This document shows, one piece after another, positions 8,387-17,800 of a stretch of DNA of 64,000 bases. Origin of the DNA: Thalassospira lucentensis. GTDB lineage: Bacteria > Pseudomonadota > Alphaproteobacteria > Rhodospirillales > Thalassospiraceae. The DNA is taken from contig NZ_JAATOV010000001.1 in NCBI RefSeq assembly GCF_011806425.1, forward strand, positions 1-64,000, in the 5' to 3' direction. The notes under the pieces are model-generated. The model saw only the letters and a list, made by a program, of their open reading frames with translations, ran no database searches and was not told the origin of the DNA. The number at the start of each line of letters is the position of its first letter. Within the stretch, counting starts at the first letter, position 1. The position numbers and the translations under genes were made by a program.

Positions 8387-10171
8387 ATGCTCGAACTCGA
8401 CCGTTCGGGAGACGGACAGGAGCCGTCTTCCGAGTCAAAGCTGTTTCGCATTCCTCACCGGCTCCGCACGATTGTTCGAACGGACGAAATTTGGCTGGTC
8501 GTCGTTGCAGGCTTTGTTGGAATAATTGCGGGCTGTTTCGTTGCGCTGATGGTTGGAACTGTGCAATGGTTACATCATGTCCTTTTCGCGATAGAGGGAC
8601 ATGAAGTAAGCGGCGCAGCGTTCATTGTACCTTGGCGGGCAGGACTTGTTCCTGCGGTCGGTGGCATCATTCTCGGCCTGGTTGGTTGGCTTTTCACCCG
8701 CAGTCAACGCATCTCAATTGTAGACCCGGTGGAAGCCAACGCACTTTATGGTGGACGCATCCCCATGAAGGGGAGTTTGCTGCTCGTCTTGCAAACGATG
8801 ATCTCGAACGGCTTCGGCGCATCAATTGGCATGGAAGCTGGTTACACTCAGATCGGGTCTGCCTTTGCATCTCGTCTGGGACAACTTTTCCATGTGCGAA
8901 GAAATGATCTTAGGATTCTTGTGGGATGCGGAGCTGCTGGCGCCATCGCGGCAGCTTTCGACGCCCCACTGACCGGTGCGTTCTACGCTTTTGAACTCAT
9001 TATTGCGACTTACACCGTCACGAGCTTGGCACCGGTGGTAGTCGCATCGATTGCCGCCGTGGCAACAATGCGTCTGGTATTGCCACAGCAATCTTTTCAA
9101 GTTGGCTTTGCTGGCAATCTGAGTGCATCCGACTACTCTCTCGTATTTGTCATGGCCCTCGTAAGTGCCTTGGTGGCAATTGTTATGATGAGGACCGTTA
9201 CCCTCGTTGAGACGCTTTTTAGCAAGAGCCGCCTCCCAACCTGGATAAGACCAACTATCGGGGGGGGGTGCGTCGGTGGGCTAGCCCTCATAACACCCAC
9301 GGTACTTTCATCCGGACATTCTGCACTCCATGTGGGTTTTGGCGCCTATTACACCGCACCTGTGCTGATGATGCTCATTTCTCTGAAGGTTCTCGCCTCG
9401 GCAATCTCCATAGGCTCCGGGTTCCGAGGCGGTCTGTTTTTCGCCTCACTGTTTCTCGGCGCCATGTTGGGGAAATTGGTGGCATTAGGCTGGATGCTTG
9501 CTTTTGGCCTTGAAATTCCGGGTCTCATAGTAGCGATCGTCGGTATGTGTGCGATGGCGACGGCAGTTCTCGGCGCTCCTTTGACAATGGCCTTTCTTGC
9601 ACTTGAAACGACGGGGAGCCTGCCATTGACTATCGCGGTCCTCGCAGCAGCAGTAGTTTCATCAATAACCGTACGCCGTCTGTTTGGTTATTCATTCACC
9701 ACGTGGAGATTTCATCTGCGCGGGGAATCCATTCGGAGCGCCGCTGACATTGGTTGGATTCGAGAGCTAAGTGTGGGCAAGATGATGCGCAAGAACGTGC
9801 AAACTGTCCACGCAGATACGGATGTTGAGCGACTAAAACGAGACTATGCGCTGGGCTCAACTCAGAGAGTTACCGTCGTTGACGACGCAAATAATTATGT
9901 CGGGATACTCCAAGTTCCAGAAATTTATCGTCAACAGGATGAAAATCTTTGCGCAAAAGATTTGGTTTCATATCCCAACACCGTGCTGATACCGAGCATG
10001 AACGCTCGTGAAGCAATGAAAACCTTTTCCTCTGCCGAAGCAGATGCATTAGTCGTCGTTGAAAGCGTGAAGAGCCAACACGTAATCGGAGTGCTGACCG
10101 AACAGCATGCCTTGAGGCGATACAATGAGGAACTCGATAAACGTCAAAACGAAACGAACCTTTACTCCTGA
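8387..10171 (+). CDS. ClC-type chloride channel/antiporter with C-terminal CBS pair
   Basis: 594 residues. About ten or more hydrophobic segments cover residues 35-440. The region corresponding to the ClC GREGP gating motif reads GASIGMEAGYTQ (glutamate at residue 150 kept, GP replaced by AG), and the GxFxP region reads GSGFRGGLFF. Both are marks of a divergent ClC subgroup. Residues about 465-590 form two CBS domains (VGKMMRKNVQTVHADTDV ... VVDDANNYVGILQV ... HVIGVLTEQHALRRY), which in relatives bind adenine nucleotides. It probably exchanges an anion for protons across the inner membrane. Why it accompanies amino acid uptake genes is unknown; charge or pH balance is one guess. Confidence 0.82.
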   Translation: MLELDRSGDGQEPSSESKLFRIPHRLRTIVRTDEIWLVVVAGFVGIIAGCFVALMVGTVQWLHHVLFAIEGHEVSGAAFIVPWRAGLVPAVGGIILGLVGWLFTRSQRISIVDPVEANALYGGRIPMKGSLLLVLQTMISNGFGASIGMEAGYTQIGSAFASRLGQLFHVRRNDLRILVGCGAAGAIAAAFDAPLTGAFYAFELIIATYTVTSLAPVVVASIAAVATMRLVLPQQSFQVGFAGNLSASDYSLVFVMALVSALVAIVMMRTVTLVETLFSKSRLPTWIRPTIGGGCVGGLALITPTVLSSGHSALHVGFGAYYTAPVLMMLISLKVLASAISIGSGFRGGLFFASLFLGAMLGKLVALGWMLAFGLEIPGLIVAIVGMCAMATAVLGAPLTMAFLALETTGSLPLTIAVLAAAVVSSITVRRLFGYSFTTWRFHLRGESIRSAADIGWIRELSVGKMMRKNVQTVHADTDVERLKRDYALGSTQRVTVVDDANNYVGILQVPEIYRQQDENLCAKDLVSYPNTVLIPSMNAREAMKTFSSAEADALVVVESVKSQHVIGVLTEQHALRRYNEELDKRQNETNLYS

Positions 10172-10412
10172 CCCAAGAAAGCAGCGGATTAGTTGAATAC
10201 TGCCAACCTCACACTGTTCGGGCTTAACGTCCATGATTCAGAGGCTTGAAATCGTTTTCCCGGCAACTTTGTAAAACATTACCCAAATCGACCGCGATGC
10301 CCGCGAAACTGTGTCGGCGCATTTGACGGATAGCCTGACATTCTTCACCCGACACGATCGTTGCACACATTTTCAGTGCAGCAACTAGGCGAGTTTCACA
10401 AAGAATATCGCT

Positions 10413-11297
10413 CTAAACTCTCGGTACACCGAACTCTCCGGCCAGAGATGCAAGCTTGTCGTGGAAAAGGTTCAGAAGATCAATTTTGGCGGATGCTATT
10501 CGCTGCACGACGCCAATTTGACGATAAACCTGCGGATCGCCGAATGGCTTTATCAGCAAATCATGTTTTTCATCACGCACAGCAATATGGGGGACGACTG
10601 TCGCGCCCAGCCCCTCGGCAACGCACTCTACAATTGCGGAAATCGTATCAATTTCGGCAGTATCGGAGGTGACGATCCCCATCTTGGAAATCTCGAGGTC
10701 GATTAGATTTGCAAGCGGCACGTTACTACGAAATCGGATGAAGGGGAGTGTTTCCAAAATCGTGCGTGCATCCATTTCGGGTGTTCCGCGTGGCGCAATA
10801 ACAACAAGCGGTTCTCGAATGAATGGTCGCCAAGTCATACCCGACGGAATACCGAGATGTTCAGCCACAATTGCCATATCAAGACGACCAGCGTGGACAT
10901 CCGTAATCATCGAGCTTGAAAGACCGACACGCAAATTGATGCGCAAGTCCGGATACGTTGACCGCAAAGAGACGATGGTTTTTGGCAAAAGACCGATTGT
11001 ACTGGTTCTGACTGATCCAATGTTGAGGCTGCCGCTCTTTCGTTCCCCGCGCACAGCACTTCTTGTTTCCTCAACGACACGTAAAACCGATCTTGCAGTT
11101 TCGAGCAGTTGAAGCCCATGGACATTAAGTGTCGGCGGTCGTGTGTCACGGTTAAACAGACTGGCCCCCATTTCCTGCTCGAGGGCCTGCATTTGCTGGC
11201 TTACGGCTGACGGTGTCAGATGGACGATTTCGGCCGCGCGGGCGAACGTCCCATGCTCTGAAACAGCGACTAACGTCTTGAGCTGTCGAGTATCCAT
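10413..11297 (-). CDS. LysR-family transcriptional regulator
   Basis: 294 residues from ATG 11297 (MDTRQLKTLVAVSEHGTF); TTG and GTG codons just upstream would add a few residues without a better ribosome site. The N-terminal helix-turn-helix is typical (FARAAEIVHLTPSAVSQQMQ ... LEQEMGASLF), followed by the periplasmic-binding-like effector domain (residues about 90-290). It is divergent from the 2-hydroxyacid dehydrogenase gene. By LysR custom it should control that operon; the shared intergenic region is AT-rich. The effector is likely a hydroxy- or keto-acid of the pathway, by inference only. Confidence 0.88.
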   Translation of the reverse strand: MDTRQLKTLVAVSEHGTFARAAEIVHLTPSAVSQQMQALEQEMGASLFNRDTRPPTLNVHGLQLLETARSVLRVVEETRSAVRGERKSGSLNIGSVRTSTIGLLPKTIVSLRSTYPDLRINLRVGLSSSMITDVHAGRLDMAIVAEHLGIPSGMTWRPFIREPLVVIAPRGTPEMDARTILETLPFIRFRSNVPLANLIDLEISKMGIVTSDTAEIDTISAIVECVAEGLGATVVPHIAVRDEKHDLLIKPFGDPQVYRQIGVVQRIASAKIDLLNLFHDKLASLAGEFGVPRV

Positions 11298-11464
11298 CAA
11301 TTTCACCAAATTTTCTTAATCTATACGGAAATATTATTCGCTTTAATAAAAAAAATCTATCGTTAATCTTTCCTAATGCCGGAAAGGCAAAACAAATAAG
11401 AATTAATTTAGGGAAGAAACATGCAGGGTGACCTCTATTCACTGCCGTGCGCGGGAGTGGGCCA

Positions 11465-12505
11465 ATGACCGAGCCTGTAAACATCCTTGTCACGGGGCCT
11501 GATCTTGATCCGGCAGCATCGGCACTGATCGAGCAGGCTGGCGTTAATCGCGTTCATACCCCGCCTTACCCCACCGACGATGTGCTGACCGACCATCTTG
11601 CGCGCTTCCGCCCCGAAGGCGTGATATCACGCATGGGAAAATTCGGCGCATTTGCCATGGATGCAGCACCGGATCTCAAAGTTATTTCCAAGCATGGTGC
11701 GGGTGTCGACAATATTGACGTCGAAGCCGCAACCGAGCGCGGTATAGCGGTCCTGCGCGCACCAGGCGCAAATGCACTTTCGGTTGCCGAACATGCGATT
11801 GCCTTGTTGCTTGCCACCGTCAAACAAATTGTCCCGCTGGTGTCAGGCCTGCGTGAAGGGCGCTGGGAAAAACCGGGTTTCCTTGGTGTTGAAATCGCCG
11901 GAAAGACGCTTGGCTTGGTCGGGTTCGGTGCTATTGCACAATATACCGCCCGCCTGGGGCGTGGACTTGGCCTGAATGTAATTGCCTATGACCCAATGGC
12001 GAGAAATGAAGTGTTCGCCGCAGAAGGTGTCCAGCGGATTGGAAGCGTCGATGAATTGCTATCCGACGCGGACATTGTCAGCTTGCATTGTCCTTTGCTG
12101 CCAACAACGCAACACATGATCAATGCCGAAAGCCTCAAGATCATGAAGCCGCAAAGCTATCTGATCAACACCGCACGTGGCGGTCTGATCAACGAGGCGG
12201 ATTTGCTCGGCGCGCTGCAAAGCGGGCATCTGGCTGGAGCCGGTTTGGATACCTTCGAGCAAGAACCTCCATCCCAGGACAATCCGCTGATGTCGGAACG
12301 CATGGTTGTTGTCACCCCGCATGTCGGCGGCGTAACAGCAGCTGCCGGACGTCGGGTTGGTCTTCTGGCCGTCGAGGGCATCCTTGATTTGCTGGCGGGT
12401 AAAAAAATTGCTGCAGAGCGCATCGTCAATCCAGAGATTTTTAGTGCGGGAAACGCCAGAATTTTGGCGTCCGGTGCGGATGCAAAACTGTTCGAGAAAG
12501 GGTGA
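11465..12505 (+). CDS. D-2-hydroxyacid dehydrogenase (3-phosphoglycerate dehydrogenase-like)
   Basis: 346 residues from ATG 11465, with GGGAG just upstream; a GTG at 11447 is possible but less likely. NAD-binding loop GLVGFGAIAQ (about residue 145-155), substrate-binding arginine in NTARGGL, and the catalytic pair E in EQEPP and H in TPHVGG are all present. No C-terminal ACT domain, so it is not a full serine-pathway SerA. It probably oxidises a D-2-hydroxyacid (or reduces a 2-keto acid). First gene of an operon with an RraA-type aldolase and a TTT transporter, suggesting that the substrate is an imported hydroxy-carboxylate. Confidence 0.85.
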   Translation: MTEPVNILVTGPDLDPAASALIEQAGVNRVHTPPYPTDDVLTDHLARFRPEGVISRMGKFGAFAMDAAPDLKVISKHGAGVDNIDVEAATERGIAVLRAPGANALSVAEHAIALLLATVKQIVPLVSGLREGRWEKPGFLGVEIAGKTLGLVGFGAIAQYTARLGRGLGLNVIAYDPMARNEVFAAEGVQRIGSVDELLSDADIVSLHCPLLPTTQHMINAESLKIMKPQSYLINTARGGLINEADLLGALQSGHLAGAGLDTFEQEPPSQDNPLMSERMVVVTPHVGGVTAAAGRRVGLLAVEGILDLLAGKKIAAERIVNPEIFSAGNARILASGADAKLFEKG

Positions 12506-12510
12506 ACAGA

Positions 12511-13191
12511 ATGACTGTTGGAAATCGTATTTTCCCACGTAAACAAAAAATCTCGGCAGAGCTGGTGGAAAAGTTCCGCGTCCTGCCAGTGGCCAATGTG
12601 AGCGATTGCATGAGCCGTCTATATGCGGGCGGCACCAACCTTCGTCCGATGCACACAGATGGCGTTCTTGCAGGTCCTGCTCTGACAGTCAAATGCCGTC
12701 CGGGTGACAACCTGATGCTGCATAAGGCGATTGATATCGCAGAGCCCGGCGACATCATCGTTGTTGATGGCGGGGGTGATCTGAACAATGCGTTGATGGG
12801 TGAGCTAATGCTTGCACATGCGATCAATCGCGGCGTTGCCGGCTTTGTTCTGTATGGCAGCCTGCGCGACCTTGATGCGTTTAAAAGCGTAAATCTGCCC
12901 ACCTATGCGGTCGGCGTCACCCATCGTGGCCCCTACAAGTTCGGCCCCGGCGAAATCAACGCGACCATCTCGATTGATGGCATGACCATTGAAACAGGAG
13001 ATCTCATCCTCGGCGATTCTGACGGTGTTCTGGCAGTGCCGATCAACGATGCGGAAACCATCCTTGAAGCGACCTTGGCAAAACAAGCAGCCGAAGAACG
13101 CCAGATGCAGCATATCAAGGAACGCACCAACGATCGATCATGGGTCGACAAAGCGCTGGCGGCAGCAGGTGTCGAGGTTATCTCAGCCTGA
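12511..13191 (+). CDS. RraA-like aldolase/decarboxylase (HMG/CHA aldolase family)
   Basis: 226 residues from ATG 12511, 5 bp after the dehydrogenase stop; a GTG at 12502 overlaps that stop and is less likely. The family marks are VANVSDCMSRLYAGG, PGDIIVVDGGG and the metal/substrate motif ending in LRD (GVAGFVLYGSLRD). Characterised relatives are 4-hydroxy-4-methyl-2-oxoglutarate aldolases and oxaloacetate decarboxylases that need a divalent metal; others lack known function (RraA itself binds RNase E). In this operon an aldolase or decarboxylase acting on a keto-acid made by one of the two hydroxyacid-oxidising enzymes is the best reading. Confidence 0.82.
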   Translation: MTVGNRIFPRKQKISAELVEKFRVLPVANVSDCMSRLYAGGTNLRPMHTDGVLAGPALTVKCRPGDNLMLHKAIDIAEPGDIIVVDGGGDLNNALMGELMLAHAINRGVAGFVLYGSLRDLDAFKSVNLPTYAVGVTHRGPYKFGPGEINATISIDGMTIETGDLILGDSDGVLAVPINDAETILEATLAKQAAEERQMQHIKERTNDRSWVDKALAAAGVEVISA

Positions 13192-13317
13192 TCCGTGAAG
13201 CTCAGGCCAATTTGATAGCGACTTACAAAAACGCTGCAAAGCAGACAGAGAACAGGAAGTGGAGTGCGTTAAGTATTTGTCATCAATGAGTTATTGGAGG
13301 TGGCAAGACAAAGAGAT

Positions 13318-13343
13318 GTCTAAGATGTCTCATCATCTAAGAC
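13318..13343. promoter_or_regulatory. Candidate operator upstream of tctC
   Basis: Arms GTCTAAGATG and CATCTAAGAC are 10-bp inverted repeats with one mismatch, separated by 6 bp, in the 266-bp gap between the aldolase gene and tctC. This suggests separate control of the transporter genes. No T-tract follows, so it is not a terminator. Confidence 0.4.
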
Positions 13344-13457
13344 GAAATGCCTGCATCACAAAATCATAAAAGCTGTTGGAAGCATGAATTTATATTCACT
13401 TCCATAAACAAAAAGCGGTGATGCGGGATTGAATTCATCTATCAGGAGGAAACAAAA

Positions 13458-14408
13458 ATGAAATTCAAAACGATTGTTACGTCCGCGTTTCTCGTTGCTG
13501 CTTTTGCATCGAACGCCCATGCAGAATATCCGGAAAAGAAAATCGAAATCATCGTCGGTTATTCCGCAGGTGGTGGTACCGATGTCATGGCCCGCACGGT
13601 CGCGCCGTTCCTTGAGCGTTATCTGGGTAATGGCGCCACGGTTGTTGTCAAAAACATGCCGGGTGCCAGCGGTCAGATCGGTGTGACTGAGGTTGCCAAT
13701 GCAGAGCCAGATGGCTACACGCTCGGCACCTTCAACCTGCCGGGCATGATGGCCCGTACACTTGACCGAAAAGCTGATTATTCCGCCGACAGCTTTACCT
13801 ATCTTGCCAATGTTGTTGATGACCCGAACGTAATTGTCACGGCAAAAGACAGCAAGCTTGATACCATGGATAAGCTAATGGCGGCCGCAAAGGAAGATCC
13901 GGGTGCGATCACTGTCGGCATGTCGAGCCTTGGCGGGGATGATCACTTCTTCCTGATGCGCCTTCAGAGCAATAGCGGCGCCGAATTTACCATCGCGCCA
14001 TTCAAGGGATCAGCACCGGCGCGTACCGCGGTGATGGGCGGCCATGTAGCGATGGGTATCTTCAACCTTTCAGAAGTTCTCGGCTTCCGCGAAGAGCTCA
14101 ACATTCTTGGTGTTGCCACCGAAGAGCGTTCGAACCTTGCCGATGACATTCCGACTTTTTCCGAGCAGGGAATCAACGTCGTAAACGGCTCTATGCGTGG
14201 CTTCGTCGCACCGCTTGATCTTCCTGAAGATGTGCGTAGCGCTCTTCTGGATGCTTTCCAAAAGGCGTATGATGATCCTGAATTCTCCAAGGCAATGCTG
14301 GCGTCGGGTAATCCGGTAAAACTGACCCTTGGCGACGACTTCAAGGCGCTCAATCAGGAACAGTACAATTTCGCCAAGTCGGTTTGGGAAACCACCCCCT
14401 GGAAATAA
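13458..14408 (+). CDS. tctC: TTT-family substrate-binding protein (TctC/Bug)
   Basis: 316 residues, preceded by AGGAGG. Signal peptide MKFKTIVTSAFLVAAFASNAHA, cleavage before EYPEKK. The mature protein has the Bug-family start (YPEKKIEIIVGYSAGGGTD) and the carboxylate-binding loops (MPGASGQIGVTEVA; ADGYTLG-like PDGYTLGTF). It captures a carboxylate in the periplasm for TctAB encoded downstream. It is a close paralogue of the second TctC at 21636-22595: both share the SAGGGTDVMART/LART segment, the KADY box and the C-terminal TTPWK/NTPWK. Confidence 0.9.
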   Translation: MKFKTIVTSAFLVAAFASNAHAEYPEKKIEIIVGYSAGGGTDVMARTVAPFLERYLGNGATVVVKNMPGASGQIGVTEVANAEPDGYTLGTFNLPGMMARTLDRKADYSADSFTYLANVVDDPNVIVTAKDSKLDTMDKLMAAAKEDPGAITVGMSSLGGDDHFFLMRLQSNSGAEFTIAPFKGSAPARTAVMGGHVAMGIFNLSEVLGFREELNILGVATEERSNLADDIPTFSEQGINVVNGSMRGFVAPLDLPEDVRSALLDAFQKAYDDPEFSKAMLASGNPVKLTLGDDFKALNQEQYNFAKSVWETTPWK

Positions 14409-14585
14409 CCCCGGGTAAATATTGGTTTCATGATAACGGCCAAAGAGGTGCGAAGTGCCTCTTTGGCGATTTCCCCAAACATGCCTGCATTGCTTGGTTG
14501 ATTTTGTGCGAAACAGGATCAGTAAGATCCTTTGTATGCCGCGCAAACAAGCATTCAGGTTCAAACAAGTCGAAAGACCAGCAAA

Positions 14586-15041
14586 ATGACGAACCAAACC
14601 GGTTCACGCATATTGCAACCTGACAACATTGCCGGCGTTGTACTTATTGCTGCCTGTGCGTGGCTCCTCACCAAAGTAACTGACATGCCCGAAATGAGCG
14701 CGCTGTTGCCGATTGCAATGCTCAGCACAATGATAGCGCTTTCGGTCTTGATGATACTACGCAACCTGATCCGAACCGAAGCCATCGCTGTCAAACCGGT
14801 GTTTTCTTCGCTGTCGCGTTTCCTGCTCGTCGTGGTTTGTGTCGGGTTCTATGTTCTGGCTGTTGCGACGATCGGTTTCTACACATCGACATTGATCATG
14901 CTTCCGGCGGTTGCCTGGCTGTTTGGCTATCGCAGTATCAAGGGCATTGCCCTTGCCACGCTGATTTTTGTTGGCGGCATCGCGCTGATTTTCCTGGTTC
15001 TGATGAACCAAAGCCTGCCGCCGGAATTCTTCCAGTCCTGA
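14586..15041 (+). CDS. tctB: TTT-family small permease subunit (TctB)
   Basis: 151 residues from ATG 14586 (MTNQTGSRILQPDN); the frame is open further upstream but without a start as good. Four hydrophobic segments are visible (IAGVVLIAACAWLL, MSALLPIAMLSTMIALSVLMIL, FLLVVVCVGFYVLAVATIGF, GIALATLIFVGGIALIFLVL), matching the four-helix TctB fold. Usual partner of TctA, which starts 15 bp downstream. Confidence 0.88.
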   Translation: MTNQTGSRILQPDNIAGVVLIAACAWLLTKVTDMPEMSALLPIAMLSTMIALSVLMILRNLIRTEAIAVKPVFSSLSRFLLVVVCVGFYVLAVATIGFYTSTLIMLPAVAWLFGYRSIKGIALATLIFVGGIALIFLVLMNQSLPPEFFQS

Positions 15042-15056
15042 CGCCGGAGAGCTTTT

Positions 15057-16568
15057 ATGTATGCCAATTTGATTGATGCTCTGCCAAACGTTCTGGGCTG
15101 GGCCAATGTTCTTTCCGTCGTTGTCGGTGTGGTCGCCGGGATTTGCGTCGGCGCACTTCCGGGGCTTAGTGCCACGATGGCGATTTCGGTTCTCATTCCG
15201 TTTACCTTCGGCCTCGATCCGTTGGTTGCGCTTGGCATGATGGCCGGGATTTATAACGGCGCAATGTATGGCGGGGCGATCCCGGCCGTTTTGTTGCGCA
15301 TTCCGGGCACACCTGCCGCGGTTGCAACCAGCTTTGATGGTTATCCGATGGCACAGTCGGGCAGAGGAGGATTTGCTCTTCAGGTCGCCGTTGTTTCCTC
15401 GGCTATTGGCGGGATTGCATCGGCAATTGTTTTAATGTTGCTCGCACCGCCACTATCTAAAGTAACCTTGCTGTTTGGGCCTGCCGAAATTTTCTGGGTC
15501 GCGGTTTTTGGCCTGTCCTCAATCGTCTTCCTTTTGGGGGGCGACCCGATCAAGGGGCTGATCAGTGCCGCATTCGGCGTCACGGTTTCTGTTGTCGGTT
15601 CGGACACGATTACCGGTTATGAGCGGCTTACCTTTGGTTATCTTGAACTGCTTGACGGGATCAATATCGTTGTCTTGCTGGTTGGGTTGTATGCCTTGCC
15701 GCCAGCAATTGATCTTCTGGAAAATCCCGATTTTGACACGGCGAAGGACAAATTTAACCTTGGCACCGGCAGCATCTGGAAAGCCCTGCCTAGTATGTTC
15801 GGATTTTGGAAGACTTGGCTGCGTTCAAGTGTGATCGGGGTTCTCATCGGTATCCTGCCCGGTGCGGGTGGCTCCATGGCGGCATTTCTGAGCTATAACG
15901 AAGCACGCCGGGCATCAAAAACACCTGAAACATGGGGCAAAGGCGAACCCGAAGGCGTTGCTGCGGCTGAAACCGCAAACAATGCCGACACAGCATCGGC
16001 CATGATCCCTGCCCTGACACTGGGTGTGCCGGGAACATCTGTCGCAGCTGTCATGCTGGGCGGTTTACTTATTCATGGCTTGCAGCCAGGCCCGATGTTG
16101 TTCCGTGATAACCCGGACCTTGTCTTTGGCTTTATGTGGCAATTTCTTTTTGGTGCAATCCTTCTTATTTTCCTTGGTGGATCGTTTGCTACCAATAGCT
16201 TTGCACAGGTTTTGCGTTTGCCGCGCCCGATGCTCGGCGCAATTATCATCGCGCTTGTCTTTATCGGTGTCTATTCAATCAATGGACGGATGTTCGACGT
16301 CTATTTGATGCTTGGCTTTGGGTTGATTGGGTATTTCATGGACAAGCTGAAATTCCCGCTTCCGCCTGTGGTACTCGGCCTCATTCTTGGTAGTTTCGCC
16401 GAAGAAAACCTGCGTCTGGCGCTTCGTATTGGTCGAAACGACTGGTCAACCCTTTGGCAGAACAGCACAAGCCAAATCATCATCGCCATCACTGCAGCTG
16501 TCATTGTTGGTCCAATGATCATGCGTGTCATCAGGTCCAAGAAGCCTGATAACAGTTTCGAGAAATGA
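15057..16568 (+). CDS. tctA: TTT-family large permease subunit (TctA)
   Basis: 503 residues, the usual length, with about twelve hydrophobic segments. Signature segments include GALPGLSATMAISVLIPFTF near the N-terminus, GAMYGGAIPAVLLRIPGTPA, and GILPGAGGSMAAFLSYNEAR in the middle. It forms the membrane channel for sodium- or proton-driven carboxylate uptake. The gene overlaps the next one by 4 bp (ATGA), which ties the transporter to the oxidase. Confidence 0.92.
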   Translation: MYANLIDALPNVLGWANVLSVVVGVVAGICVGALPGLSATMAISVLIPFTFGLDPLVALGMMAGIYNGAMYGGAIPAVLLRIPGTPAAVATSFDGYPMAQSGRGGFALQVAVVSSAIGGIASAIVLMLLAPPLSKVTLLFGPAEIFWVAVFGLSSIVFLLGGDPIKGLISAAFGVTVSVVGSDTITGYERLTFGYLELLDGINIVVLLVGLYALPPAIDLLENPDFDTAKDKFNLGTGSIWKALPSMFGFWKTWLRSSVIGVLIGILPGAGGSMAAFLSYNEARRASKTPETWGKGEPEGVAAAETANNADTASAMIPALTLGVPGTSVAAVMLGGLLIHGLQPGPMLFRDNPDLVFGFMWQFLFGAILLIFLGGSFATNSFAQVLRLPRPMLGAIIIALVFIGVYSINGRMFDVYLMLGFGLIGYFMDKLKFPLPPVVLGLILGSFAEENLRLALRIGRNDWSTLWQNSTSQIIIAITAAVIVGPMIMRVIRSKKPDNSFEK

Positions 16569-17707
16569 CGCAGTTTCTGTGTCTGGATGACTACGAGGCG
16601 GTTGCACGCAGCCGCCTCCCTCATCCTCTTTACACCTACATCGCCAGTGCCGCCGAAACATCGGCTAGCTTGAACGACAACCAAACCGCATTTCAGAACT
16701 GGGGATTTATTCCCCGCGTCTTACGTGGTGTTTCAAATCGGACAATAACCACAAATTTGCTGGGACAAAGCTTTGATGCGCCTGTCGGAATAGCCCCAAT
16801 GGGCATCTCTGCCTTGATGGCCTATGACGGGGACAACGTGCTGGCCCGCGCCGCGGACAAACAGAATATTCCAATGATCCTAAGCGGTTCTTCGCTGACC
16901 GCCATGGAACAGGTCTTCAAAGCAAATCCCAATTGCTGGTTTCAAGCTTATCTGCCCGGAGAAGACGATAAAATTGTCGCCCTGATTGACCGCGTCAAAC
17001 GGACGGGGTTTGGGACACTGGTGCTAACAGTCGACACGGCAGTTCTGGCCAATCGCGAAAACAATCTGCGTGCCGGGTTCTCAACGCCTCTTCGGTTCAC
17101 TCCGAAAACCATCTGGAAATTTGCCACACACCCAAGATGGGTGTTTGGCACTTTCGTGCGAACTTTAGTCACGCAGGGAATGCCACATTTCGAAAATTCC
17201 TATGCCACACGCGGTGCCCCCATCATGTCGCTCAATGTTACCCGAGATTTCGGGCGTAAGGATCATTTGAACTGGGACCATCTGCGTCTGATAAGGGATC
17301 AATGGCAAGGCAAGCTCATCATAAAAGGTGTTCTCGCCCACCAGGACATACAGAAAATCCGAGAACTGGGCTGTGATGGTGTTATTCTATCAAATCACGG
17401 TGGCCGCCAGCTTGATGGTTCGGTATCCCCGCTGCGTGTTCTTCCCGATGCGCTTGAGGCAGCGGGCGACATTCCAGTCATGATTGATGGCGGATTTCGA
17501 CGGGGAACAGATATTATAAAGGCATTAGCCTTGGGCGCGTCATTTGTCTTTATTGGGCGAGCATTCCTCTATGCCGCCGTCGCAGACGGCGAGACCGGCG
17601 TTGGTAATGCGATCGAGATCATCAAATCCGAGATACACCGCGACCTCGGGCTGTTGGGCAAACGCACGATAGATGAGCTCACCAAAGACATTCTGTTACC
17701 GCTATAA
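16565..17707 (+). CDS. FMN-dependent L-2-hydroxyacid dehydrogenase/oxidase (LldD/glycolate oxidase family)
   Basis: 380 residues, starting within the tctA stop. TIM-barrel flavoprotein with the expected marks: APVGIAPMGISALMAYDGD, the lysine of LIIKGVLAHQD, and the active-site histidine/arginine in LSNHGGRQLDG, followed by the phosphate-binding DGGFRRGTDI and GASFVFIGRAFLY. It oxidises an L-2-hydroxyacid to the 2-keto acid, passing electrons to quinone or oxygen. With the D-specific dehydrogenase at the operon start, the pathway could handle both stereoisomers of an imported hydroxyacid. A terminator follows at once. Confidence 0.88.
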   Translation: MTQFLCLDDYEAVARSRLPHPLYTYIASAAETSASLNDNQTAFQNWGFIPRVLRGVSNRTITTNLLGQSFDAPVGIAPMGISALMAYDGDNVLARAADKQNIPMILSGSSLTAMEQVFKANPNCWFQAYLPGEDDKIVALIDRVKRTGFGTLVLTVDTAVLANRENNLRAGFSTPLRFTPKTIWKFATHPRWVFGTFVRTLVTQGMPHFENSYATRGAPIMSLNVTRDFGRKDHLNWDHLRLIRDQWQGKLIIKGVLAHQDIQKIRELGCDGVILSNHGGRQLDGSVSPLRVLPDALEAAGDIPVMIDGGFRRGTDIIKALALGASFVFIGRAFLYAAVADGETGVGNAIEIIKSEIHRDLGLLGKRTIDELTKDILLPL

Positions 17708-17723
17708 CCCGCCAAAGAGAAGC

Positions 17724-17756
17724 CCACTCAACACACACTGAGTGGCCTTTTTCTTT
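17724..17756 (+). terminator. Intrinsic terminator of the TTT/hydroxyacid operon
   Basis: CCACTCA and TGAGTGG stem with an 8-bp loop, followed by CCTTTTTCTTT. Confidence 0.8.
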
Positions 17757-17800
17757 GGTCATAGCTGCCTCGGAAGCAGATCAAGCCCGAACTGATCTGC

